A stretch of DNA of 64,000 nucleotides, from NCBI GenBank assembly GCA_032871835.1, contig CM065301.1, positions 28,590,405 to 28,654,404 on the forward strand, in the 5' to 3' direction. Positions 47,201 to 59,030 of the stretch are shown here, piece after piece. The position numbers and the translations under genes are program-made. Numbering within the stretch: position 1 is the stretch's first letter; every line of letters starts with the position of its first letter. This stretch comes from Dipteronia dyeriana (Eukaryota; Streptophyta; Magnoliopsida; Sapindales; Sapindaceae). The notes below the pieces were generated by a model, which ran no database searches, was not told the origin of the DNA, and saw only the letters and a list, made by a program, of their open reading frames with translations.

Positions 47201-47759
47201 GAGTCCCATCTCTCCTCCTTGAAGAGAATCATTCGTTATGTGAATGAGATATCCAACTATGGATATGGTACTCTTTGACACTAATACTAGTCTAGTTGGC
47301 TTTAGTGATGCAGATTGGGCAGGTAATTGTGATGATAGGAAGAGTACATCAGGCGGTTGCTTCTTCCTAGGAAATAACTTGATGTCTTGGTTTTGTAAGA
47401 AGCAAAAATCCATTTCCTTATCCACAGTCGAGGCTGAGTATATAGCAGCTGGGAGTGCTTGCACATAACTCCTATGGATGAAGCAAATGCTTGAGGACTA
47501 CGGTTTTGATGAAGGTACTCTAACCCTCTATTGTGATAACATGAGTGCTATAAAAATTTCAAAGAATCTTGTCCAACATTCTAGAACCAAGCATATAGAT
47601 ATTAGACACCATTTCATTAGAGAGCTAGTTGAGAGAAAATGCATTGCACTTGAACATGTTGGCACTAATGATCAACTAATGCATTCGTTCACTAAACCCT
47701 TGGACTCAACTAGGTTTAAATCACTTATTAAGTCTATTGGGATTTGTCATATGTCTTGA
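44300..47759 (+). pseudogene. pol: Element F pol (PR-IN-RT-RNase H), broken
   Basis: The protease has WYLDSGCSRHMTGNK (44590-44635). The pre-integrase region has ELWHQRLGHMNFKYL (44964-45010). The integrase begins LLHIDLMGPKQ (45155) and is then disrupted by a 121-bp tandem duplication (45214-45455) that changes frame; SDHGKEFEN follows at about 45483. The RT begins near 46310 ([12 protein letters not shown]), with [13 protein letters not shown] ending at a TAA (46595-46597). It continues [12 protein letters not shown] and the catalytic YVDDIVFG (46818-46841). RNase H has DADWAGN, RKSTSGG, STVEAEY, CDNMSA and TKPLD (47299-47706), with a frame break near 47270 and a TAA at 47466-47468. Motif wording is nearly the same as element D, so the lineage is Sirevirus. 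Confidence 0.9.
45214..45455 (+). repeat. 121-bp tandem duplication in element F integrase
   Basis: Copies 45214-45334 and 45335-45455 differ by two or three bases. The length is not a multiple of three, so the integrase frame is lost. Confidence 0.9.
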
Positions 47760-49015
47760 TGAGTTTTGGTGTTTGACCCCACATGGGGAGCACAAGCAAA
47801 GAGAGCTAACTTGCATTTCAATAAGCAAAAATAATTGTTCAATTTTATGCTCTTTAATTAATTGCTAGAGTATCATGGTTGCATATGCTAGCATATGAAT
47901 TTTTGTTAAATAAGTGTGTCTTTGCCTTGTTTAAAATCCATGTCTCATTTATGTCCAAACATGCATTTTTGGACTAGCAAATTTGATTGGGAAGTACATT
48001 TGATTGACCCAAAATTTATCTCCATGTTTATATGAACTTGAGCTTGATATGCTTAAATATTATGCATGAAGTAATTGTGTGAAATTGTGTGTGAATGCAA
48101 TTGACAAGGCTAAACTCAATAAGGACCTTGTATCCATTTAACTAATAAGGATGTCTCGTACAATTTAGCTTTGTCTCTCTTATTAATGGTTGAACAAGAC
48201 AACAATCAATAAGGATTTTATATCCATTCATTCAATAAGGATTTTATATCTATGTCTTGATTTGCCATTAAGAATTGATAATATTGCTTGTGTGATTCAA
48301 AGGCTTGGTTTGACTTCTAAAATGACAAAAGGGTGCAAATTGGTTTAACTTCTCTTGGAACCTCTTTTGATATTTGCTTTGCCAAATACCATTTTTTTAA
48401 GTTGATGTTTCATGTCTTTTATCCATGGCAATACCTTCACACATTTGCTTTAAATTAAACTTCCTTGCTCTTCTCTCTCACTTAATTAAATTGCATAAAG
48501 TTGTTGTATATGATTATGCAAATTTCTCTTGCAAATATCTCTCTTTGCTAAGTGACTCAATTGGGGAGACCTCCTTTGCCTATCTTGTGACAAAAAAAGA
48601 TAGTAGTGTCGTGTGGTTTTTAGGGGGAGTTGGGGGTGTTAAGAATGGCATGATTTAAGGGAGTTGAGAGTTTCATATAAGGGGAGACTTGTTGAGGGGG
48701 AGTTACTAATTTAGGGGGAGCATTTGCATTTGCATTTGCATTTGTCATTGCATGGTGCTTGTTATTGTTGTTTGCCAATTGCTTGTATTTTTATCTTATT
48801 TGATCACCTTACATACACTTTCTTTGGAAAGTGTAGTTATATGGTTTTGTAGGGATGTTGATTCTACAAGAGATTGATGACTTGAAGTTCTAGTGTTTAG
48901 GCATCTCTTTGTTTTGTAGAAACACTTTTTGTTGACCCCTTGTCTTTTATTTTGTTTATTTGTGAGGATGATATGTGAGTGGTGGTTTTGTCATGAAATA
49001 GCCAAAGAGGGAGAT
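47760..49015 (+). other. Element F post-pol region with repeated polypurine tracts
   Basis: No ORF of note, and no env-position gene as in C. The part 47790-48060 matches element A 5970-5700. GGGGGAG-type tracts occur at about 48624, 48681, 48696 and 48712, and the PPT AAAGAGGGAGAT at 49004-49015. Confidence 0.65.
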
Positions 49016-50082
49016 TGTAAGTTCATTGGTGTTTGATTGGTTTATTTCGTTGACAACCACATTTGGGGTTTAATATGTAAGGGTAGTTTAGGCCATCATT
49101 GTTCGTGACCAAGCTCAAGCTTCAAAGGTAAATCACTTGCTCATTGAAAAGATAATAGTGCACACATACACTTTCATGCATGTTTTGATCATCTTGCATG
49201 ATTGCTTATTTGCCTTCTTATGTGTCATCTTTTTGTGCCTTAACTTTTGCTTGGGTGTTTGATGCATCTTGTTTGCCCTTAGAAAAGGATTTTCCTCTTA
49301 ACCGCGGTTCAAACTGCACCTCATGCATTGCCTCCGTCATGGTCTGCACAGCGGTATTCTCCAGTGGTTGAACGCTGCTGCTACCGCGATCTATGCCACT
49401 TGCATGCACAGCGGTCTCCCAAGCAAAGATTCTCAGGCGTTGCATGTTATCCATGATGCGGTCTGTGCACTTGCATGCACACCGGTCTTTTGAGCGGTGT
49501 TGTCCAGATGATGCACTATTCCCTGTGCCACGGTCAGGAAACTTACCTGTACCGCGGTCCAGCCAGCGGTCTTGGGGATTGAGTTGCCTTTGTGTCCAAA
49601 ACAACATCATTTCTTGTAAAGAACCATATATATATATGTTCTCTTCTCTTTTCTTTGTTCTCTAGGAGTCTAAGAAGCCATCTTTGAGCAACCTAGCTTT
49701 TCTAGAGAGAGAAAGACTCCCAAACACTCATATGTACTAAACCAAACTTCATCTCATGGTCATCTAGTTTCATTCTAGGATCATCTAAGAATAGAGCATC
49801 ATCTTTTTCTTGACTAGGTAATTTCTACATGTACTAAACTTAATTGTTTCATTACTATGTCATGTATTCCTAGGTTTTAACTTTTATTGCTAATTGAATG
49901 CATGTTCTTATGTTTAAAAGCTTTAATTACATGTTTGTGATGTTGGTAGTTGGTTGAGAACATTGATTAGTGATAGCTAGCGTTTAGGACAATTTTACCC
50001 TTCTAGCTAAATCTTCTTGCATTTGCATTTAGAGAATTGATATCTAGGATTTGCATTCAATTGTCATATTTACATTCCTATA
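49016..50082 (+). repeat. Element F 3' LTR, first part
   Basis: Matches 30487-30655 and then 40387 onward. ACCGCGGT-type cluster at 49299-49570, TATATATATA near 49626. Interrupted by solo LTR G at 50082/50083. Confidence 0.85.
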
Positions 50083-52317
50083 TGTAAGGACCTTGATTTT
50101 ATGATTGGCTTATTTCATGACAAACCACACCACATTGGAGATGATTATGTAATGGGTAGCTTAGATCCTGATTGGCAAGCTTCCAAGCATCTCCATGACT
50201 TTTAAGAGCAAAAGGTATATTCACTTGACTTTGCCTCTTGAAGATTTTAGGTGCACACACACGCACCTCATGCATGCTTTGTTGATCTTGCACTTGTGTT
50301 GATATTGTTTATATGTGTGCATCTCTTCACAATCACACTTGTTATAGATTTATGTGTGGTATTGTGTTGTGTTCGCGCTTGCACAATGGTGTGCTTGTTT
50401 CAGCACATTGAGTGACCATATGAGAAGGTCTCATACTTCTCTTGGTTTGGTTATATGGAGTAAGGTGTCTAGTTTCAAAAGAGTGTATTTCAATTATTTA
50501 AATGTTTTTCAAAACTGACCTTTATATGGTCTTGTGACCATATCTTTTTATAAAATGATTGAAAATGAGTTTTAAAACTTTTTGTACAAATTAGACACCC
50601 ATACCTTTCCAACGGTATATTATTTGTAATGTTTCATGACTGTTTGGATTGGTTTTGAAATCTCCAAAGTAACCACAAAAACAGGGCAACTATGTTGTTA
50701 TCCATTTCTGACCTTTGGTCACTCAAATAGCCATAACGTTTTCTATAGACATCCAAATCATGTTTTGTAAATTGGAGTAGAAAGTAGACTTCTATACCTT
50801 TCCAACGGTATATTATACGAAAGGTTTGGATGTCTTTTGGTCATGTTTTGGGTCGCTCAAAGCTCAAGTTGTTGTGTTGTCGGGAGTGTACCGCGGTATA
50901 GACCGCTTTTGGAGCACATGCTTAGCCAGCGACCTAGGCAGTGGTAATGTCCAGCCATGCCATGATGCCTAGAGAGCTGCTTAGACACTTGCTTGGCTAG
51001 CGGTATGCACAGCGGTCATGACGGGATTTTGTTTCCCAAGTCAAAAACGATGCCATTTTATCTAGGGCTTTTACATTTATGTTCTCTTCTTCTTCCTTGC
51101 CTCTTTAGAGCCCAAATAACACAATTTTAGAGTGAGAGAACCTCCATTTGAGAGAGAAATCTTCAAGCTTTGTGTTTAACTCTTCAAACCAAAAACCCAT
51201 CATCCTTTCTTGAAACAAACATCATCTAGCTATATCTAGGATGTTTCTTAGCATGGGTCTTCATCAACACATGTAACTTGGTAAGTAGAACACCATCTTC
51301 ATCATTCTTGTGTTCTAGTTTAACAAGATACCTCTTGTATGACTTGTATGCCTCTAGATTAGGATTTTTATTACAAGTAGAGATTGTTGTTGATGTTTGG
51401 GTTGTTGTATTGTGATAGCTTGCATAATTAGGTTGTTTTACCTAAATAGTAATCTATATATGTTCATGTATGCTTAATTGATGATTAGGATTGTCTTGTG
51501 CATATATTCTAGTTCATGAACATTTTTTTGTATGCCTCATTGATTGCATTTATTGATTGCAAATATATTGCCCTTGATTATATGTTGTGACAACTTGTGT
51601 TGGTTGGACTTTTATTGACATTTAGGTTGCTAGAATCCTTTTGCATCTAATTGAGTCCTTATATATGAGCATGTAGGCATTGTTTGATAACTAGGTTATT
51701 GTATTGCATCATCTACATCTAGTTAAGCATTGTATGTTTGGTCTAACATATTTTGCATTAAGCTTTCATTGATTGTTCACTTAGACCATATACTCTTCAT
51801 AGAGTCAAAGCCTTGTGGCTTCTAGGTGAAGTTGCACAAGCAAGTCAAGTCTTGCAACCAAGGGTAGGTTGACAAGAAATTGGTCGAGTGCCACTGTATA
51901 AGGCCCAAGGGGTAGAGTAGGAGGTGCTCACGCCAAGAGTAGTGGATCAGAGGATATCACTAGGGACTGAACCAAGAGTGGTGAGTGGTAATGGCCATAG
52001 TCTAAGGTTGTCGAGAGTGAGAGTCCGAGTATCACTTGAGAGTGTAACTTTTTACTCATACAGTGGATTTCTACGATCGAGTGTGGCGCATTTAACAGCC
52101 CGTGGTTTTTCCCATTTGGAGGGTTTCCACGTATACGTCTTGTGTTATTTATATTTCCGCACTTTACACTTGATGTTGTATGTTTATTTTATTGAGTGAA
52201 TTTTGAATATTGACTAATCAAGAAAAAATGGTAATTGACTTGATAAAAACCTATTCACCCTCCCCCCCCCCCCCCCCCCCTCTAGGTTATTAGATACACA
52301 CTTTCTAAGGAATTTCA
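50083..52317 (+). repeat. Solo LTR G (Sirevirus-like)
   Basis: 2235 bp, TGTAAGGACC...AAGGAATTTCA, with a nearly perfect TSD (CTATA at 50078-50082, CTAGA at 52318-52322). No internal region, primer site or PPT, so it is a solo LTR left by LTR-LTR recombination. Contains two copies of CTTTCCAACGGTATATTAT (about 50604 and 50799), ACCGCGGT at 50890, and a 20-base C-tract with CTCTAGG (52262-52286). Confidence 0.85.
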
Positions 52318-52322
52318 CTAGA

Positions 52323-52808
52323 TAAGCTCAAATGCCTTGACCTAGCATTTTTTAATATCATTATATATTTTTTAATTTCACTTTGAATATCATTATATAT
52401 TCACTTAGGTTGCATTGTCTCTTCATTGTTGTTAAGCTTGTGGATAAGAATTTTGTAGAAAAGCTTGTTGATCAAGAATCACTATTAAGGTCCGTTGGGT
52501 AGTGGTGGTGGGTTAGTAACCTTAAAGTGTGACTAGGTGGTCAACTTAGGTTGTAAACATCATTACAATAGTAGATTTAAGGATCGGATATGGCTAGAAG
52601 GATAGCCCGTGGTTTTTCCATTGTTAAGGGTTTTCACGTAAATATCATGTGTCAATTTTTATTTCTGCATTTTTACTTGCTTTTCATGTTTGTTAATGGG
52701 GTGAATCTATTAACATTGGTTAATTCAAAAAAGTTGGTAATCAATAGTGTTAAAAACATATTCATCCCCCCTCCCCCCTCCCGGTTTATAGACATACACT
52801 TCTTAAGG
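52323..52808 (+). repeat. Element F 3' LTR, second part
   Basis: Matches 41221-41650 of the 5' LTR. A short duplication (AATATCATTATATAT, 52351 and 52386) distinguishes it. The end stops at CTTCTTAAGG without the expected GAATTTCA, directly before TSD TTGGT. Confidence 0.75.
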
Positions 52809-52980
52809 TTGGTATTAAGTGTTCTATTTTTTTTTTACTTCTACGCATTTACTTGCTCTGAATTTGAGTTTAAGATCTCCAGGATCAACTCTATTTAACT
52901 CTCTAATGTACTAGTGACTCAAGATTATAATTTTCTAAATTTGTTGAATATACTCATTGATTCTTTCTCCTAAGATAGTT

Positions 52981-54921
52981 TGTTAGTTCCTCGGATTTTT
53001 ATTGGCTTATTTCGATTGACAAACCACATTTTGGGATAATTATGTAAGGGGAGTTTAGGTCGCCTTTGCTCGTGATCAAGTTCAAGCTTCAAAGGTATAT
53101 CACTTGTTTAACTCTTTGAAGAGATTTAGTTACACACACACACTAACATGCATTTGTATTGACATGCATTTATTCCTTGTTTCTCAATGCTCATGTGTGC
53201 ATTCCTTCACAATCACACTTGCACTTCATGTATTTTTTATTGCATCTATGATTGCATTTATGTTTCCATGATCATGCATTTCTTTTAATCATATGATAAC
53301 TTATTGTGTGCATTGACTTAGATTTGGTTTGGTTATTTTGAGTAATGTGTCTAGTTTCGAAAGAATGGTTTTCAATGATTTAAGTATTTTTCAAAACTGA
53401 CCTTTGTATGGTCTTGTTACCATAACATTTTATACATTGCTTCAAAATGAGTTTTGAAAGTTTCCATACATCCTAGACACCCATACCTTTCCAACGGTAT
53501 ATTATTCGTAATATTTCATGACCGTTTGGATTGGTTTTGAAATCTCCAGGTGACCATCAAAAACAGGGCATCTCTGTTGTTATCCGTTTCTAACCTTTGG
53601 TCACTCATTTGACCATAACATTTTCTATAGTCATCCAAATCATATTTTGTTCATTAGAGTATAAAGTAGACTTCCATACATTTCCAACGGTATATTATAC
53701 AAAAGGTTTTGAAGTCGTTTGGTCACGTTTTGATATGCTTGAATTTCAAGATGGAGTGTTGAGAGCAGATTTCGCTCAACGTTTCGCCCCTGGAGGGGAC
53801 GAAACCAGCAGCGAAAATTGTGGCAGCCCTTTTTGCTCCCAAACTCTTAGCCCCCTCAAGGGACAAAACCAGCAGCGAAAACTGTGGCAGCCCTTTTCGC
53901 TCCCAAACTTTTCGCCCTCTCAAGGGGCGAAACAAGGGGCGAAAAACCTGTTTGGGAAAAAACGTCTTTTCTTGTGCAGCTTGTTTTTACCCCTTATATA
54001 TATCATCTTCTTCCCAAATCAGACCTAGAGCTTTGAAATTGAATCCCCAAGAGAGAGAGCTCCAAGAACTTATTTTTTACTCAACCAAACTTCAAATCAC
54101 AATCATCAAGCATCATCAAGCTTCTTTCAAGCATAGGTCTCTTGTTTGTTCATGACTAGGTATTCTCTACATGCTCTAAACTTCATAGTTTCACTATTAA
54201 GACATGTATACCTAAGGTTTTAGCCTTTATTGCATATTAAATGCTTGCTTGTATGTTTAATTGCTTTTATGACATGCTTGTGTATTGATTGTTGGTTGAG
54301 ATGCATTAATTTGTGATAGCTAGAATTTAGGACGGTTTTACCCTTCTAGCTAATTCTTCTTACCTTTGCATTTAGAAAATTGATATCTAGGATTTGCTTT
54401 AATTGTCATTGTTAATCCTAGATAAGCATGAATGTCTTGAGCTAGCATTTTTGCATATTGAATATTCTTGCATATTCACTTAGGTTACCATTATCTCTTC
54501 ATTGTTGATTAAGCTTGTGGCTATGTGATTAGTGTACAAGGTTGGTGATCCAAAATCACTATTAAGGCCTGTTGGGTAGAGTGAAAGGGTTAGTAACTTG
54601 AGGGTTAGACGGAAGGTCAACCTATGTTGTAAACTTTCTCTCAGTAGTGGATTTTGAGGATCTTGTGTGGCGCACATATCAGCCCGTGGTTTTTTCCATT
54701 TGGAGGGTTTCCACGTATATATTGTGTGATGTTATTGTGTTATGTTTGTTGTCTTTTATCTGAACACTTAGTAGAATGGGGTAGAATTGTTAATATATAC
54801 TAATTCGTAAAATTAGTAATCTATCGAATTAAAACCTATTAACCCCCCCCCCCCCCCCCCCCCCCTCCCTCCCTCCCTCCCTCCCTATAGGTTATAGACA
54901 CATACTTTCTAGGGATTTTCA
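52981..54921 (+). repeat. Solo LTR H (Sirevirus-like)
   Basis: 1941 bp, TGTTAGTTCCTCGG...GGGATTTTCA, perfect TSD TAGTT (52976-52980, 54922-54926). Shares LTR head, duplicated TTTCCAACGGTATATTAT (about 53488 and 53682) and C-tract with G. Its GC-rich cassette is different: TTCGCCCC/GGGGCGAAA-type palindromes and a repeat of about 64 bp (53798-53925). A TATATATATC motif lies at about 53996. Confidence 0.88.
54843..54886. repeat. C-tract with CCCT repeats (potential G-quadruplex on minus strand)
   Basis: Twenty-three C followed by five TCCC repeats. The minus strand therefore has many G-runs separated by one A. It lies at the LTR position where sister LTRs have a plain C-tract. Confidence 0.8.
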
Positions 54922-54926
54922 TAGTT

Positions 54927-57543
54927 TTCTAATATCTTTGAATTATTATAAAATGCATTATGGTTTCTTTCAACCATCAAAAACAAAAATCAAGAACTAT
55001 GCCACAAATAAACATGCTAATATTCGTCTTAAATTATACATTGCAAGAGATTAAAATGTTTCTCTGGCATATTTATGCCTACAATTTTTTTAAACTGCCA
55101 TTTTATTTAATAAATAAACCATACAATGCCAAGTTAAACCAGACAATCTAATACAAAAACGGGAGCAACTAGAATCCCCAAAAGAAAACCCAACAAAACC
55201 TTACAAAAATAAAAGAATTACATGTCTAAGCAAACAGCAGATCACACCATACATTGAAAACAGAGTGCCTGAGAAAAAATTTGGTGCAGAACTCGAAAGA
55301 AGATAAAACTATCCAACGCCACATTCCAATTCATTTTCCATTTGGCCCATGTCCCAATAAAACACAAACCAACTCATCAAACACAATCACTTAGAAATCC
55401 AACTCATTATCAATCAACAACACATCTGCTTATCCTTCCCGGCTATATGAATTTGCAAGTTACTAATAAGAGATGATTGCTTAAAATACCAAAAACCTTT
55501 TCAACATTCATACCATAAGGATCAACTTCAAAGCATCATTCTAGTAGAGACCAAAGATTTTCTCTAACGATGATTAAAAATTTGTTGGTTGATTTTTAAT
55601 TTTTCTTCTTAAAAGTTTTTTAATTAAATGAACAAATTTAAAAAATTACTAGCTCTCATTCTAAGAATCCAAATGCTAATGATTTAACTTCTGATCAGTT
55701 AAAGAGTAAACTAAATTACATACTGGAAAATCAACGGCAGCAATACAACAATCTAAATACTCTAATCCTATGAATAAAAATATCGACAAACATACCACAT
55801 TACCAAATAATGTTAAAAATAATTAAAAAAACGAACATATCACACAAACAACCAGCCAACCTCACTCGTTACATTGCATCATCAATTTTGGCAAAAATGA
55901 AAAAAAAAAAGGAACCAAAAAATTCAGCTATAAAACCAACACCACAACACATTCTCAACCACTCGAAAGCTGTAGATTCAATTTTAAACCAAACAAAAAA
56001 TTCATGAAAATTAAATTATAACAAAAAAAGAAATAAGTCAGAATCTCGTAACAAATTACCAACTCAGAATTGAGAAGAATGAAAGTGATGGTGATGGCAT
56101 TGGAGTTGGCGATGGCGGAGGTGGCGAGACAGTAGAGGTGGTGAGAAAATGGAAGTGATGGTGGTTGCGTGAGAACTGGAACTCAGAACTGATAATGGAA
56201 GTGACAGTGGCGATCTGCAAGCGAGGTGGCGATCAGTCGATGACGACGATCTGCAATCTAGGTGTCGATCAGTTGGAGGTAGAGATCAGTCGGCGATGAT
56301 GGTCGGAGCAGATTTAGAAGTCCAAGAGAGACAAATAGGTGAGAAGAAGAAAAACGTGAGAATCAGATCTGGAGACAATGAAAGTCAACCGTGGAATACA
56401 TATTAAGTAAAGACTTGGAATCGGTTTAACTTGTTTTTTAGAATTTTTGTTTTTTCTTTCTTTTTTAATTAATGCAGAACCGGTGGTTCAAGTTGCTGAA
56501 TGATCCAACAGAATAAATAGATTACTATTCATGACTATATGATATAGCCAATTTTTTCATGATTGCACAGCAGTCGGACCCCTTATGTGTATCAACATTT
56601 AAATTGACATTTTTTTTTCTTGTATATAAACTAAATGTCGGGGTGTATATTTTATTGCAATTTTAAAAAAAAAATATATATATATATATTGATATGACTC
56701 TATGCTCCTTACGTGTAACTACACTTAGGTCAGTTTGATATTGCTGTAACTTTTATAATAATCACTGTTAGTTATTCTGAATGAATAATGAGCTGAGAAA
56801 TTAATCAACAGATGTTTAGTTAATTGTATTTTTAAAATTACTATATATCTCAATAGAAGTATACATAAGTTTGGGAATTTTATTACAAAAATGTTGAGAT
56901 TAGATTCAATGACTAAAATATTCATGATTTTAGAACACCACCATTTTCCCATTAATTATACATATTAAATCAACATTTAAGTAGGATATTTAATTTTGAG
57001 ATGAAATAAGTTATATAAATGATTTTAACTTGATTTCATAAGAAAAATAATAATATTTTAAAAGATTCATTAAATGTTGAAATAGATTATTTCATAATCA
57101 CTTTCAAAAAGTAACTCTCCACCACTACTTCTCAAAATCACTGTCAAAATTTATCAGATTATCAATTAATCACTTTAGAAAGTTTTACCAAATATCATTT
57201 TATATCAAAATGATAAAATAAGTTGATTTCAACTTTCTAAAAGCAATATCAAACTAACCCTTAAATTTAATATAAAAAAACTACAGTTAAATTGACATTT
57301 TTTCATGTATTTATGCCAAATGTTGCGGTATCTTACTACAATTTCTTTTAATGGCTAGGGGAATATTATTATCATTCCATGTTAATGGTAAGGGGGGACT
57401 ATCTATTATTATTAGGGGTAATTTCATTAAAGCCCTTAAAAAAAATTCGATTTGTCACCTATTTATACGTCTTTATCATATTAGTAACTCTAATCCCTTC
57501 TTTTTCAAAATACATATTTAGTCCATTTAATCAAATTACTAAT
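54927..57543. other. AT-rich intergenic DNA
   Basis: No gene or transposon recognised. 56080-56300 is a purine-rich, GATGGTGG/GGCGGAGG-type low-complexity stretch. Open frames are short and lack motifs. Confidence 0.5.
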
Positions 57544-58627
57544 GGACCGTTTGGTATGAGGTAATCAAAATAATCTGATTCCCGATAAAGTTAAACACTG
57601 TAATGTGATTCCTGAAAAACCTGTATATATGTTTGGTTGTTCGTAAGAATATTATATCAGATTCCTAGAAATGTTAAAAATTTGTGTTTGGTTTCACATG
57701 GAATTTTTTTTTCTTTAAACATAAAAACATATCAAAAACTAATTTTTTTTTAAAAAGTTAAGCCTTCACTAAATAAAATATATAAAAAAAACAAACAAAC
57801 AAAAATCATATCGATTCATCATCTTCTTGAATCAATTAAGAAAATTTGGAAGAGATCTGGTTCTTCCCAAGTCCATTTGGTTCTTCTCAAATTCTCATAT
57901 TCTTTATTGTTGTGAACACAAACCAAGAAAATTGTTAATCATTTCCTGCAATTGACGAAGCATAGAAGATTTTCGCTTGACGTCCTTGGTCAAACGAGAA
58001 CGCCTTCTTCTGGTCTTCGTGTCCATGATTAAAGCAGCAACAGTGAGTTATCGGCTTCCATAGTGAAAGATGCATAGATGGTATTCTCTAGATAAAGCAA
58101 AAGCTAGTAAAAGAAGAAACCCACCGGAACAAAAATAGAATCAATTTCAAACCCAAATAAAAAGCAAATTTGGTATCTAACTTGTTGTAGAAATCAAATA
58201 AGTTTTCTTTTTGAAATCAGATAACTATTTTTAGAGCCCCAGATTGGATGACATTTCAAGCACATCCATTTCAAGCATCGACTATAGTGAAATGGAAGCT
58301 TTACTTTATTTTAGTACCTAAAACATTAAAAAATAAAATGCACATACTTTTGAGTGAAATCAAATGAGAATTGATCATAAAGAAGAGAAAGAAATTATAA
58401 AAAATAATAAGAAAAGAAAAACAAAGAGATTAGAATCAAAACCAAGATTACCCCATATTCAAAGATACAAAACTATCAAACCCAGATTCAAAGACATCCC
58501 TCACAAAAAGAATAAATTTTTCCAAAGACTCAAAAGTCTTCTTCTATATCATAACCAAAAAAGAATAGTGTTGAAGATGTGAACTTTCCGATGGAGGTAT
58601 GAGAAGACCTCCGATGGAGGTCACAAA

Positions 58628-58686
<59 letters not shown>

Positions 58687-59030
58687 GAGAAGAACAAAAT
58701 AGAAGATGAGGAGAAAATGGTAGGAAAGAAAATCACAAACCGGGAAAAAAAATCACAAAGAGAAGAAGAAAATAAAAGAGGATGAAAAATTAGAAGGAAA
58801 AAAAAAGTAAAAGAACGAAGAAGAAGAAAAAATTGAAAAAGAATAATGATAATTTGTTTTTTTAATGAGGGTGGGTTAACGGTGAAAATCAGACAAAGGG
58901 CATCCATACACGTTACCTTCTTAGAAGATAACGTGATTCTTATGGGATTTATTTTTTCATATTTAAAAAAACTTAAACATATTATCAAATTCTTATTTAC
59001 ATGTAAAGATTACCCTATATCAAATGGTCT
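57544..59030. mobile_element. Possible non-autonomous terminal-inverted-repeat element
   Basis: The left end GGACCGTTTGGTATGAGG (57544) and the right end, read on the minus strand as AGACCATTTGATATAGGG (59030), are inverted repeats, 18 of 23 bases equal including GGTAATC. No transposase frame inside. No convincing TSD, so superfamily is unassigned. Contains a TA/TG microsatellite at 58630-58686. Confidence 0.4.
58630..58686. repeat. (TA)n(TG)n microsatellite
   Basis: About 17 TA then 12 TG dinucleotides. Confidence 0.95.

Larger units (their letters stand above)
30487..52808 (+). mobile_element. Element F: Sirevirus-like gag-pol element, nested host for E and G
   Basis: LTR starts TGTAAGTT at 30487 and again at 49016. 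The TSD TTGGT is at 30482-30486 and 52809-52813. The 5' LTR is split by E (30656-40381) and the 3' LTR by solo LTR G (50083-52317). The primer site TTGCTATCAGAGCCGG (41661) carries one change. The PPT AAAGAGGGAGAT precedes the 3' LTR. The inside holds an N-terminally clipped gag, a mitochondrion-like insert and a broken pol. The last eight or so bases of the 3' LTR (GAATTTCA in the 5' copy) are missing next to the TSD. Gag and post-pol DNA match element A closely, so F approximates the autonomous relative of A. Confidence 0.82.

Noticed and set aside
52809..52820. TTGGTATTAAG after F's 3' LTR as a primer-binding site of another element
   Set aside because: The match to the tRNA complement breaks after TTGGTAT and no leader or gag follows. 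TTGGT equals the left TSD of F, which explains it better.
53597..54155. Open frames in solo LTR H
   Set aside because: They run through the 64-bp GC cassette; repeat-derived, no domain.
58530..58988. 152-codon minus-strand ORF
   Set aside because: Low-complexity Phe/Ser/Ile run and a TA/TG microsatellite translation.
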